A stretch of DNA of 17,635 nt from Paracoccaceae bacterium (GCA_902525995.1 CABZJG010000013.1:1-17635); one strand, 5' to 3'; counted from the stretch's first letter, positions 8,265 through 15,880 are shown. Numbers and translations: made by a program. Notes: generated by a model not told the origin, from the sequence alone.

Positions 8265-9086
8265 TCAATCTTTGAGTGGAACTTCCGGCACATTTAACGC
8301 CTCTGCCAGCCGCATTTTGGCAGAACCGGGCCGCAAAGGTTTGGGATGGCTGTCATCTGGCGCCCATCCAGTCACACATATCTGTTCGTATGTGGCAGGC
8401 AATCGGCCATCGGGCAACCCGAAACGGGTGCGGTAAATTTCTTCTGCCTTTTGCAGCATGTGGCGGGGGGTGAATTGGCGTGAGCGCGCAGATTGTGCGT
8501 TTGTTTCGCCCATCGAGCGAAGATCATGCATGAGATCATTCAAGCTAGGATAAGTTGAATGTACACTGTGGCTGTCTGCAACCGGAAGATTGAAACCTGC
8601 CCTTGAAAGCAACGCGCCAAGATCGCGGATATCAGCCATAGGCAATACTCTTGGCGATACCCCACCGCGCACGATGGTTTCTGCCTCTGCCAAAGCCGTG
8701 CGCAGTTCATGCAATGTCTTGCCGCCCAACAAACTGGCCAAAAACAAACCATCAGGGCGCAGCGCGCGGTGACATTGGATCATTTGACCCAGCGGATCAT
8801 TGGCCCAATGTAAAGACATTGCGTGAATTATCAAATCGTTGCTGTTCGACGGCAGGTTCAAGACCTCATCATCAGGTACAACCTGTGCTGTTGGGAAAGC
8901 TTCCGCCCAAGGCGCGGGGTGGCCGGTCACAATTGTGATATCCGGTAAGGGTTTGGTAATCATTTCAAGGCGATCTTGAAGGTCCGCGATCGCTTCTTGA
9001 TGCAAAAAATACCCGCGGTCCGCTTTGGTGCGGGCGCGGCGTTTTGAAAGTGTACTGCGGTCGATAAGTAAGGGTGCTGTTGCCAT
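8265..9086 (-). CDS. SAM methyltransferase-like protein of the NDUFAF5 family
   Basis: This protein resembles human NDUFAF5, a complex I assembly factor with a methyltransferase fold that is known to hydroxylate an arginine of the complex I subunit NDUFS7. Shared blocks are SLHWANDPLGQMIQCHRALR (91-110), PDGLFLASLLGGKTLHELR (111-129), GGVSPRVLPMADIRDLGALL (141-160) and DLRSMGETNA (188-197). The glycine-rich SAM loop (usually DLGCGxG) is not recognisable: the N-terminal part reads ITIVTGHPAPW and is shortened. The bacterial substrate is unknown. I start at ATG 9086 (273 residues) because it begins the conserved MATAPLLIDR segment; a longer frame to 9113 would overlap the divergent comF. The two starts are only 13 bases apart, so the divergent promoters must overlap coding DNA. 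Confidence 0.82.
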   Translation of the reverse strand: MATAPLLIDRSTLSKRRARTKADRGYFLHQEAIADLQDRLEMITKPLPDITIVTGHPAPWAEAFPTAQVVPDDEVLNLPSNSNDLIIHAMSLHWANDPLGQMIQCHRALRPDGLFLASLLGGKTLHELRTALAEAETIVRGGVSPRVLPMADIRDLGALLSRAGFNLPVADSHSVHSTYPSLNDLMHDLRSMGETNAQSARSRQFTPRHMLQKAEEIYRTRFGLPDGRLPATYEQICVTGWAPDDSHPKPLRPGSAKMRLAEALNVPEVPLKD

Positions 9087-9099
9087 GAAAAACACATAG

Positions 9100-9830
9100 A
9101 TGAAACCAGTCAATTTTCAAACCGCTTTACGTATGATTTATCCGCCGCGGTGTTTGAACTGCGGAAAGGTCGTAGACAGCGACTTTGGTCTATGTGGTCC
9201 TTGTTGGGGCCAGATGCCTTTTTTAACCGGCGTCATCTGTAATTTTTGTGGATCAGCCTTGCCGGGGAACCTACGGCAACTCTTGCAAAGTGTGATGATT
9301 GTATTTTGACCCCAAGGCCCTGACAAAATGGACGCGCCGCATTGATCTATCAAGGCACGGCGCGAAAGCTCGTGCTCGGTCTGAAACATTCTGATCGCAC
9401 CGATATCGCTGGTCCGGCGGGCCGCTGGCTAGCGCAGGCTTGCGATGATATTTTGACGCCTCAAACTGTTGTAACGCCGGTTCCCTTGCATTGGGTTCGA
9501 AAGCTGCGCCGGAAATATAACCAAGCCTGTCTTTTGGCCCATGCCCTCGCAAAACACACAAACCTGACCTATATCCCCAATGCATTGAAACGTCCTGCAC
9601 ATACGAGAGCTCTTGAAAAAGCCGATTTTGAGGAAAGATATAGACGTCTAAGCACCGCTATTGAAGTGAACCAAAGGCAAAAGAGAGCATTAATGGGTAA
9701 AAACGTTTTGATCATAGATGATGTGATGACATCCGGCGCGACCTTGCACGCAGCAACGCAAGCCTGTTTAAGCGCAGGTGCATTAAATGTGAATGTTGCA
9801 GTACTGGCGCGCGCGGAAAAAAACCGTTAA
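9100..9830 (+). pseudogene. comF: comF, ComF-family phosphoribosyltransferase, broken by a frameshift and a stop
   Basis: ComF proteins combine a zinc-finger N-terminus with a phosphoribosyltransferase domain and are linked to DNA uptake and processing. The first frame (9100-9309) gives the fingers, with CLNCG and ICNFCGSALPG, then leaves the family sequence after GGGG (9264-9267) and stops at 9307. Adding one G there restores the next CxxC block (EPTATLAKCDDCILTPRP). That frame then meets TGA at 9321-9323, exactly where the family has Trp (RPW), and continues as QNGRAALIYQG. From 9342 to 9830 the catalytic domain is intact, with VPLHWVRKLRRKYNQ and the PRPP-binding IIDDVMTSGATL. So there are two independent lesions. 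A TTG at 9342 could start a separate 162-residue catalytic fragment, but no good ribosome site is seen. Confidence 0.82.
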
Positions 9831-9855
9831 ATCGGTGATTGAGGCGGATGATAAG

Positions 9856-10116
9856 ATGAAAAAAGTTGAAATTTATACCACACAAACCTGCGGCTATTGC
9901 TTTGCTGCCAAACGGCTTTTGAAAAAAAAGGGCGTGTCCTTTAAGGAAATGGATGTTGCAGGAGATCCGGCAAAAAGAGCAGAGATGACCAAACGCTCAG
10001 AAGGTGGTCGCACCGTCCCGCAAATTTTTGTCGGCGACATACATGTTGGTGGGTGTGATGAACTTTACAGTCTTGAGCATGCCGGCAAGCTAGAGCCTCT
10101 CTTGAACGGATCATGA
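9856..10116 (+). CDS. grxC: Glutaredoxin 3
   Basis: A small glutathione-dependent disulfide reductase of 86 residues. The thioredoxin fold shows the CGYC active site (TCGYC, Cys12 and Cys15), the cis-proline segment TVPQIFVG and the glutathione-contacting GGCDEL. Length and motifs are those of alphaproteobacterial GrxC. I chose ATG 9856 over a longer frame opening at 9793, because that extension overlaps comF and shows no similarity to the family; GAGG at 9841-9844 precedes it. The stop overlaps the start of the following hydrolase as ATGA. It is intact although both neighbours in the operon carry disruptions. Confidence 0.93.
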   Translation: MKKVEIYTTQTCGYCFAAKRLLKKKGVSFKEMDVAGDPAKRAEMTKRSEGGRTVPQIFVGDIHVGGCDELYSLEHAGKLEPLLNGS

Positions 10117-10954
10117 AGGCTGCGCTGCTTCAACTTAGCAGTTCGGATGACCCGAAGAAAATCTAGAGGCGACGCTTGCTTTGGTTGATGCCGTCCTTGC
10201 GCAGGGTGCGGAGCTCATTTTAACACCCGAAGTCACCAATTGTGTATCTGCAAGCCGCCGGCATCAAGCAGATGTATTACAATTTGAGCAGGACGATATC
10301 ACCTTGGCGGCGCTGCGCTCTGTTGCCCGTGCCGAAAAAGTGTGGATCGTGATTGGATCATTGGCATTGAAAACCAAAGACCCAGACGGGCGCTTTGCCA
10401 ATCGCAGCTTTGTCATCGACCCAGATGGCAATATAAAAGCCCGCTACGATAAAATACATATGTTCGATGTTACGATATCTGGCGCTGAGAGCTATCGGGA
10501 ATCCGCTGGCTACCGCCCTGGAAATCAGGCGGTTATTTGCCAAACAGATGTTGGGAAAATAGGCCTAACCATCTGTTATGATGTTCGGTTTCCGCATTTA
10601 TATCGCGATCTTGCCTATTGTGGGGCGCAAATTATATCCGTTCCATCAGCCTTTTCTGTAACCACAGGGCAGGCGCATTGGGAAACTTTGCTAAGAGCCC
10701 GGGCGATCGAAACAGGATGCTTTGTTCTGGCACCCGCTCAGCACGGTGAGCATTGCTGTCAAAAAGGCCGCCCAAGAACCACCTACGGGCACACAATGGC
10801 AGTGGCCCCATGGGGGGATGTTCTAGTACTTTTGGCAGAAGGAACGGGATTTTGTATGGTTGACATAAACCTTGACGACGTTGACAGGGCACGTGCGCGT
10901 GTGCCATCGCTTTTCAATCAACAAAGGTACCTTGGACCTGAACATGAGCGATGA
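10113..10954 (+). pseudogene. Carbon-nitrogen hydrolase (Nit1/deaminated glutathione amidase-like) with N-terminal frameshift
   Basis: The protein belongs to the nitrilase superfamily and is closest in appearance to Nit1, which hydrolyses deaminated glutathione, a repair activity that suits its place next to a glutaredoxin. The catalytic triad is present: Glu in TPEVTN, Lys in YDKIHMFDV and Cys in TICYDVRFP, followed by SAFSVTTGQAHWETLLRARA and the YGHTMAVAPWG block. The natural start is ATG 10113, overlapping the grxC stop, and gives MKAALLQLSSSDDP. A missing C in CCC (10151-10153) then leads to TAG at 10164. With one more C, the frame runs on as EENLEATLALVDAVLAQ to 10954. The longest uninterrupted frame needs TTG 10181 and would lack the first beta strand. 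Low-level -1 slippage or sequencing error are alternatives to true inactivation. Confidence 0.75.
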
Positions 10955-11387
10955 TCAAAGCCCGCTAGCCATATCACTTTTCAGTGAGATTTTGACGATT
11001 GATCAATTGCTGCGAAATCGTTTGGCTAGAGTTCTACCCAAGGGCATGGAACTATCACATTTTTCGGTTCTGAACCAATTAGCCGGCGTTGGTAGTGAGC
11101 GAACACCTGCCCAACTTGCCAAGAGTTTTCATGTTACCCGCGGTGCTATGACCAATACGCTGAACAAGCTCGAGGTTGCTGGATATATTCATGTGCGGCC
11201 CGACTGGGATGATGCACGGCGAAAGCTTGTGGCTTTAAGCCCTGCCGGAAAGCGGGCGCGGGAAACAGCACTGGCTGCCGTGGCCCCTGTTGTCTCGTCC
11301 TTTGTTGGCGAAATGGGCGCGGAAAAACTGCGCGGCGTTTTACCAGTATTGCGCGAATTGCGGCTTCGTCTTGAAGCTGACGTGTGA
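10944..11387 (+). CDS. MarR-family transcriptional regulator
   Basis: A winged-helix DNA-binding protein of 147 residues. The recognition helix region is TPAQLAKSFHVTRGAMTNTLNKLE (54-77 in parts), and the wing carries the MarR signature DWDDARRKLVALSPAGK (87-103). Flanking helices (10-35 and 105-145) form the dimer interface. I start at ATG 10944, 11 bases inside the end of the hydrolase gene; a longer frame from 10872 lies wholly within that gene. Such regulators usually repress their own operon and a neighbouring transporter or detoxification gene in response to small phenolic ligands or oxidation. Its target here is unknown; the operon it belongs to and the mrp operon downstream are the obvious candidates. 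Confidence 0.9.
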   Translation: MSDDQSPLAISLFSEILTIDQLLRNRLARVLPKGMELSHFSVLNQLAGVGSERTPAQLAKSFHVTRGAMTNTLNKLEVAGYIHVRPDWDDARRKLVALSPAGKRARETALAAVAPVVSSFVGEMGAEKLRGVLPVLRELRLRLEADV

Positions 11388-11740
11388 TGCCAGAGATTTA
11401 AATACCTGTTTTGGGCGTGCTGAAGAACCTTTTGAAGCGATTTGGAGTGTCTGAATATATTGCTGCCAGCGATCGTAAGGATAAGTTCAAACTAGACGCG
11501 TTTAAGTTGGGGTCATTCCCAAAACATAAATTCACTTCGATTGGGTGCATCTGCCTAAAAAATCACAATTTTTAGCCCTAATTTCATATAGGTGTAAAAT
11601 TAACGTATAAAATTTTGCAAATCTGGATTGAAACAGATATTCACTTTCTGCATATACATTTGATAAACACGGCTTGCATAAAATCGAGTAGGTCGGTCGA
11701 ATGTGCTTTGAGATTTTATAGGGTTCGTGGAGACAGGGCA
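11388..11740 (+). other. Intergenic region ahead of the mrp operon
   Basis: About 350 bases without a convincing gene, growing AT-rich from 11560 to 11700, which suits the promoter of the mrp operon. TATAAA at 11606-11611, and TTGAAA at 11628-11633 followed by CATATA at 17 bases, are the best box-like elements, both weak. An inverted repeat with arms TTGGG and CCCAA (11507-11522) could be a weak hairpin after marR or an operator. A 52-codon frame at 11417-11575 starting with GTG lacks a ribosome site and family resemblance. I cannot fix the transcription start. Confidence 0.45.
11729..11733 (+). promoter_or_regulatory. Shine-Dalgarno site that sets the mrpE start
   Basis: GGAGA lies 7 bases before TTG 11741 and no comparable purine run precedes the upstream in-frame candidates. 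It decides in favour of the TTG start and a 160-residue MrpE, the usual family length. Confidence 0.7.
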
Positions 11741-12223
11741 TTGAGAGCATTTGCCAGCACAGTTTTTCTAATGGCTTTGTGGCTTTTGATGTCGGGCGTT
11801 TATAAGCCGCTTGTCATTGGATTTGGGGTTGGCTCGGTCCTTTTGATCATGGTTATACTTTGGCGCATGGACAGGGTTGATGGCGACCATGTTCAAATCA
11901 GGCTGAATCCCCTACGATTTTTGGGCTATATCATCTGGCTATTTGGGCAAATTGCAAAGTCCAATTGGGCGGTGACCCGCGTGATCCTGACACCTGTTAT
12001 GCCAATCCGCCAAAAAATGTTGGTTGTTCCGCAAAGCCAAAAAACCGATCTTGCTCAGGTTATTTTTGCCAACTCGATTACTTTGGCGCCTGGAACAATT
12101 TCAGTTGAAACAGAAGAAAATGGGCTCTTGGTTCATGCCTTGAGTTACGGTCCTGAAGACGATGCCTCATTGGTGGATATGGATCGCAGGGTAACCGCTG
12201 TTGAAACAGAGGGGCAAAGATAA
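11741..12223 (+). CDS. mrpE: Mrp/Mnh cation:proton antiporter subunit E
   Basis: A membrane subunit of the Mrp multi-subunit antiporter, needed for assembly and activity rather than ion channelling. The 160 residues begin with two hydrophobic helices (RAFASTVFLMALWLLMSG, then PLVIGFGVGSVLLIMVILW). A membrane-close segment with RFLGYIIWLFGQIAKSNW follows, and then the cytoplasmic domain with the hallmark FANSITLAPGTISVE. It starts with TTG behind a good Shine-Dalgarno site; an open frame reaching back to 11615 adds 42 residues unlike the family. It is the first gene of the operon. The stop TAA shares its last A with the ATG of mrpF. Confidence 0.9.
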   Translation: MRAFASTVFLMALWLLMSGVYKPLVIGFGVGSVLLIMVILWRMDRVDGDHVQIRLNPLRFLGYIIWLFGQIAKSNWAVTRVILTPVMPIRQKMLVVPQSQKTDLAQVIFANSITLAPGTISVETEENGLLVHALSYGPEDDASLVDMDRRVTAVETEGQR

Positions 12224-12516
12224 TGTTCGCTCTTGCAGCTCTTGCGGTTTTCGCGGCAATGTTTTTGGTTTTGGCCAGATTGATCAAGGGGCCCACCCTT
12301 TATGATCGGGTGCTGGCTGTGAACGCATTTGGAACCAAAACGGTCCTTTTTATCGGCGTGGTGGGGTTTTTGGCCGGACGGCCTGATTTTCTTGATATTG
12401 CCTTGCTCTACGCCTTGATTAATTTTGTCGGAACCATCGCAGTTTTAAAGTTCTTCCGCTACCGCTCTATTGGTGATGTGATGTGGACGCCCCCAAAAGA
12501 GGAAAACAACAAATGA
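12223..12516 (+). CDS. mrpF: Mrp/Mnh antiporter subunit F
   Basis: A 97-residue membrane protein with three predicted helices (about 2-20, 38-52, 57-78). The conserved KGPTLYDRVLAVN (22-34) and DFLDIALLYALINFVG (55-70) identify MrpF, equivalent to MbhB of archaeal membrane-bound hydrogenases. It is part of the small-subunit block thought to form the sodium or proton path beside the large antiporter subunits. Its start overlaps the mrpE stop by one base and its stop overlaps the mrpG start as ATGA, indicating coupled translation. Confidence 0.93.
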   Translation: MFALAALAVFAAMFLVLARLIKGPTLYDRVLAVNAFGTKTVLFIGVVGFLAGRPDFLDIALLYALINFVGTIAVLKFFRYRSIGDVMWTPPKEENNK

Positions 12517-12857
12517 GTGGTTGGCAACTTTTTGTTGAAATCTTAAGCTGGGCGTTGATTTCGGCTGGGTCCTTTTTTGTTATAGTCGGCGCCATCGGTG
12601 TCTATCGTTTTCCCGACTTTTGGACACGTCTTCATGCGGCCTCTGTTGCCGAGTCGGCCGGGGTGATTTTATTGCTGACCGGAATGATGGTACAGGCCGG
12701 CTGGGGGTTGATTGCGGTCAAACTGTTGATCATTGGCGTGTTCTTATTTATCATCGGCCCGACCTCAACCCATGCGGTGGCAAATGCGGCTTTGGTGTCT
12801 GGTTTGCGCCCGAAAAATTTCGATGATGACTCGACCGATGACCCAGATCCCTCATAA
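12513..12857 (+). CDS. mrpG: Mrp/Mnh antiporter subunit G
   Basis: A 114-residue membrane protein with three helices and a short acidic tail (DDDSTDDPDPS). The family marks are GAIGVYRFPDFWTRLHAAS (26-44) and GPTSTHAVANAA (82-93), corresponding to MbhC. I start at ATG 12513 with AGAGGA 9 bases upstream, not at the in-frame ATG 12483 inside mrpF. It is followed by 42 bases and then the MrpA C-terminal-like gene. This is the longest gap inside the operon. Confidence 0.93.
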   Translation: MSGWQLFVEILSWALISAGSFFVIVGAIGVYRFPDFWTRLHAASVAESAGVILLLTGMMVQAGWGLIAVKLLIIGVFLFIIGPTSTHAVANAALVSGLRPKNFDDDSTDDPDPS

Positions 12858-12899
12858 CCAAATCGAGACAGGCCCAAGACAAATAACGGCAGGTGCAAA

Positions 12900-13469
12900 A
12901 TAGAAACTTTTATCAACATAACGCTTTTTGCCATACTAACGGTTATCGCGCTCGCCGTTGTACGCACCAGAAGCTTGTTTGCTGTTGTCACGCTATCGGG
13001 CGTCTTTAGCTTGGTCTCGGCGTTGTTGTTTGTCACCATGGATGCGGTTGATGTGGCCTTTACCGAAGCGGCGGTTGGGGCGGGAATTTCTACTGTTCTA
13101 ATGCTTGGTACACTGGCTCTAACCGCGCGATCAGAGCGCAGTTCGAGCCGATCGTCGTTTGTCCCGTTGCTGGCGGTTTTAGTAACTGGAGCTGCGCTGG
13201 TGTATGGCACGCTCGACATGCCGAGTTTCGGCCAAAGCGATGCGCCAGCCCAAACCCATGTTGGTCCGGACTATCTAGAGCGTATTCCACATGAGGTTGG
13301 TGTGCCCAATGCAGTTACAGCAATTTTGGCGTCGTATCGTGGCTATGATACGCTTGGCGAAACAGCTGTTGTGTTCGCCGCCGGTATTGGCGTGTTGATG
13401 CTGATCAGTGGGCTTCGCACCCGTCGAAGAAAAGAGGAAGATGATCCCGATACAGGGGGGTCTGCGTAA
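12900..13469 (+). CDS. Free-standing MrpA C-terminal domain (MbhD-MbhE/DUF4040-like), probable AUA start
   Basis: This gene encodes what is the C-terminal part of MrpA in Bacillus, equal to MbhD plus MbhE of membrane-bound hydrogenases. The MbhD part has DAVDVAFTEAAVGAGIST, with Asp51 and Glu56 in the membrane. The MbhE part has VGVPNAVTAILASYRGYDTLGETAV, of which GYDTLGE (148-154) is diagnostic. About five hydrophobic helices are visible. The frame is open from the mrpG stop, but no in-frame ATG, GTG or TTG occurs before TTG 12975. That start would cut away the first helix (TFINITLFAILTVIALAVV). The expected start falls on ATA 12900-12902, after AGGT at 12891-12894, giving 189 residues. So either AUA is used, or the start is mutated. 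The end overlaps mrpB by one base. Confidence 0.8.
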   Translation: METFINITLFAILTVIALAVVRTRSLFAVVTLSGVFSLVSALLFVTMDAVDVAFTEAAVGAGISTVLMLGTLALTARSERSSSRSSFVPLLAVLVTGAALVYGTLDMPSFGQSDAPAQTHVGPDYLERIPHEVGVPNAVTAILASYRGYDTLGETAVVFAAGIGVLMLISGLRTRRRKEEDDPDTGGSA

Positions 13470-13909
13470 TGCGCCATCATCTCATTTTGCGCGTGATCAC
13501 CAAGCTGTTGGTTGGCACAATTTTCCTATTTGCTCTCTATGTCCAATTTCATGGGGATTATTCCCCCGGCGGTGGATTTCAGGCGGGCGTGATTATGGCT
13601 GCGGGGTTCATTATTTATGGGCTCGTATTTACGCTCGACAAAGCCCAGCAAGTGTTTCCGCCTTGGCTGGTGCATAAGTTGATTGCCTTGGGTGTGCTAC
13701 TTTATGCGGGGACAGGTATCTATAGTCTTTTTGCAGGCTATGCTTACCTTGATTATGCCGCACTGGACCCGCATCACCCCGAACATGGTCAGCATTATGG
13801 AATTTTGATCGTCGAGTTGGGCGTGGGGATCACCGTGACCGCAGTTATGGTTGCGGTCTATTATGCCTTTGCGTCCCGCGCACCAATCCTAAGCGATGAG
13901 GACTGGTGA
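13469..13909 (+). CDS. mrpB: Mrp/Mnh antiporter subunit B
   Basis: A 146-residue membrane protein with four helices. The hallmark of MrpB is VQFHGDYSPGGGFQAG (25-40), the loop conserved in MbhF. A histidine-rich loop (DPHHPEHGQHYG) separates the third and fourth helices. It starts within the stop of the preceding gene (TAATG) and ends as GTGA beside mrpC. It is a component of the membrane arm that couples the MrpA-like and MrpC-D parts. Confidence 0.93.
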   Translation: MRHHLILRVITKLLVGTIFLFALYVQFHGDYSPGGGFQAGVIMAAGFIIYGLVFTLDKAQQVFPPWLVHKLIALGVLLYAGTGIYSLFAGYAYLDYAALDPHHPEHGQHYGILIVELGVGITVTAVMVAVYYAFASRAPILSDEDW

Positions 13910-13911
13910 CC

Positions 13912-14346
13912 ATGGATAGTGGAACTTTGGACTTTATCGTCGGGCATCTGAATTATTGGCTGTTCATCCTCTTGATGATGACCGGGCTTTACATTGTCGT
14001 AGCCAAAGGCAACTTGGTGAAAAAAATCGTTGGCCTGAATATTTTTCAAACCTCGGTTTTCATGCTTTATATTTCCATCGGAAAAGTCACAGGCGGCACT
14101 GCGCCGATCTTTCCTTTGGATATGAAAGTGGATCCAGATGTTGTCTATTCAAACCCATTGCCGCATGTTTTGATCCTTACAGCGATTGTTGTTGGTATTG
14201 CGACGACCTCACTGGGATTGGCGTTGATCATTCGGATCCGAGAAGAATACCATACAATCGAAGAAGACCAGATTGCCGAGGTTGAAAATGCTGTGCTGAA
14301 AAGCGAGCAATGGGCATCAGAGCAGGCTGCAGGAGAGCATAGCTGA
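13912..14346 (+). CDS. mrpC: Mrp/Mnh antiporter subunit C (NuoK-like)
   Basis: A 144-residue homologue of complex I subunit NuoK, with three helices and a cytoplasmic tail rich in Glu (EEYHTIEEDQIAEVE). The NPLPHVLILTAIVVGIATT block (81-99) is the MrpC signature. I chose ATG 13912 because GAGGA (13898-13902) is 9 bases upstream; GTG 13906 overlaps the mrpB stop and has only 3 bases of spacing. The stop shares a base with the mrpD start. Confidence 0.92.
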   Translation: MDSGTLDFIVGHLNYWLFILLMMTGLYIVVAKGNLVKKIVGLNIFQTSVFMLYISIGKVTGGTAPIFPLDMKVDPDVVYSNPLPHVLILTAIVVGIATTSLGLALIIRIREEYHTIEEDQIAEVENAVLKSEQWASEQAAGEHS

Positions 14347-15872
14347 TGGCCACCCAAGAAGTTCACCACGTTGCGCTTACATTGACGGACCATCTGCCGA
14401 TTCTAGAGGTTCTGGTGCCATTTGTTGCTGCACCATTGGTCGTGGTTCTGGGCAGCCGCCGTCTGGCTTGGCCAATAGCTTTTGCCGCAAGTGCGATATC
14501 ATTTGTGATTGCATGTTTGCTACTGCTTCAGGTCCTTGATGGCAGTTATATTTCCTATCATATCGGGGGCTGGGCGCCGCCCTTGGGCATTGAGTACCGT
14601 GTAGATGCTGCCAATGCGTTTGTGCTGTTTTTAGTGTCCGGCATTAGCACATTGATCCTGCCTTATGCCCGCGCCAGCTTTGAAGCAGAGATACCGCGCC
14701 GCAGCACAACCCTGCTTTATGCGCTATATTTGCTGTGTCTAACAGGGCTTTTGGGTGTTGTGATCACGGGGGATGCCTTTAACGTCTTTGTATTTTTGGA
14801 AATCTCCTCTTTGTCCACCTATGTGCTCATCGCCCAAGGCTTGCATCGCGACAAACGGGCTTTGACCGCTGCGTATAATTATTTGATTATGGGAACGATT
14901 GGCGCGACATTTTTTGTCATAGGCATCGGCTTTCTTTACATGGCGACCGGCACGTTGAACATGGCGGATCTGGCAGACCGTATTGCCGTGCAGTCAGATA
15001 GTCGCACGATCCGGGCGGCCTTTGCGTTTATTGTCGTGGGTGTTGGGCTTAAAGTTGCCATTTATCCGCTTCATCTATGGCTGCCCAATGCCTATACATT
15101 TGCTCCTTCAGCCATCACCGCTTTTTTGGCCGGAACCGCAACCAAAGTGGCGATCTATGTGCTGCTGCGGTTTATGTTTAGCGTGTTTCAGCCAGAATTT
15201 ATTGCCCAAGTTCCAACCCTTGAGGTGATTATTTTGCCCTTCGCTCTATTGGCGATGTTCGGGGCATCCTTGACGGCAATTTTTCAACGCGACCTGAAAC
15301 GAATGCTGGCTTATTCCAGTATCGCGCAAATTGGATACATGCTGCTGGGCATTGCGTTTTTCTCGCAAGCTGGCCTCATGGCGACGATGATCCAATTGTT
15401 CAATCACGGAATTACAAAAGCGGCCTTGTTTATGGGCGTTGGCGCCTTTGTGCTGCGTGCCGGTGGATCTTTTTATCATCATTTATACGGTCTGGGTAAA
15501 AGTATGCCGTGGACGAGCGCGGCAATGGTTATCGCGGGCATATCCTTAATCGGGGTTCCCGGAACCGCTGGCTTTATTAGCAAATGGCTTTTGGTGCAGG
15601 CAGCACTCGACGCAGGATGGTGGCCGATTGCAATTTTGATTGTAGCCTCTTCCTTGCTTGCGGTGATCTATGTTTGGCGGATGATCGAAGCGTTGTATCT
15701 GACCGAAACATCGGCTGAACTGCCAGCTCGCCAAGCCCCTTTAAGCATGGTTGTTCCACTTTGGATTATGGCGCTTGCGTGTATTTATTTCGGCTTTGAC
15801 AGCGATTTGACCCTAAGCGCATCTAGAACTGCGGCCGAAGGACTTTTGGCCGGGTCAATGGGTATGGAGTAA
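14346..15872 (+). CDS. mrpD: Mrp/Mnh antiporter subunit D (NuoN/NuoM-like)
   Basis: A 508-residue antiporter-type subunit with about 14 helices, homologous to NuoM and NuoN. The charged residues of the proton path are present: Glu152 in VFLEISSLSTY, Lys236 in GLKVAIYPLHLWLP with His243, Lys267 in GTATKVAIY, and Lys358 in NHGITKAALFMG. FQRDLKRMLAYSSIAQIGYM (313-332) is the family signature for the broken helix region. It begins one base inside the mrpC stop and is followed after 8 bases by a second antiporter subunit. Confidence 0.93.
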   Translation: MATQEVHHVALTLTDHLPILEVLVPFVAAPLVVVLGSRRLAWPIAFAASAISFVIACLLLLQVLDGSYISYHIGGWAPPLGIEYRVDAANAFVLFLVSGISTLILPYARASFEAEIPRRSTTLLYALYLLCLTGLLGVVITGDAFNVFVFLEISSLSTYVLIAQGLHRDKRALTAAYNYLIMGTIGATFFVIGIGFLYMATGTLNMADLADRIAVQSDSRTIRAAFAFIVVGVGLKVAIYPLHLWLPNAYTFAPSAITAFLAGTATKVAIYVLLRFMFSVFQPEFIAQVPTLEVIILPFALLAMFGASLTAIFQRDLKRMLAYSSIAQIGYMLLGIAFFSQAGLMATMIQLFNHGITKAALFMGVGAFVLRAGGSFYHHLYGLGKSMPWTSAAMVIAGISLIGVPGTAGFISKWLLVQAALDAGWWPIAILIVASSLLAVIYVWRMIEALYLTETSAELPARQAPLSMVVPLWIMALACIYFGFDSDLTLSASRTAAEGLLAGSMGME

Positions 15873-15880
15873 GGCAGACA

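Noticed and set aside
9087..9113. Longer start for the NDUFAF5-like gene adding nine residues
   Set aside because: The extension (MTGFIYVFF) overlaps the divergent comF start, is unlike the family and has no ribosome site.
9264..9267. Programmed -1 frameshift at GGGG in comF
   Set aside because: The site is not a classical X XXY YYZ heptamer, and even after slippage the frame meets TGA 9321, so full-length product would still not form.
9321..9323. TGA in comF read as tryptophan by a variant genetic code
   Set aside because: TGA serves as the normal stop in other intact genes of the window (grxC, mrpF, mrpC, and the minus-strand acyl-CoA dehydrogenase), and comF also has a frameshift.
11417..11575. 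GTG-started frame of 52 codons between marR and mrpE
   Set aside because: No ribosome-binding site and no recognisable family. The frame looks fairly ordinary in its first half, but support is too weak to call a gene.
12632..13219. Frame of 195 codons on the minus strand across the mrpG and MrpA C-terminal genes
   Set aside because: Antisense shadow of two clear membrane protein genes, rich in Ser, Thr and Ala.
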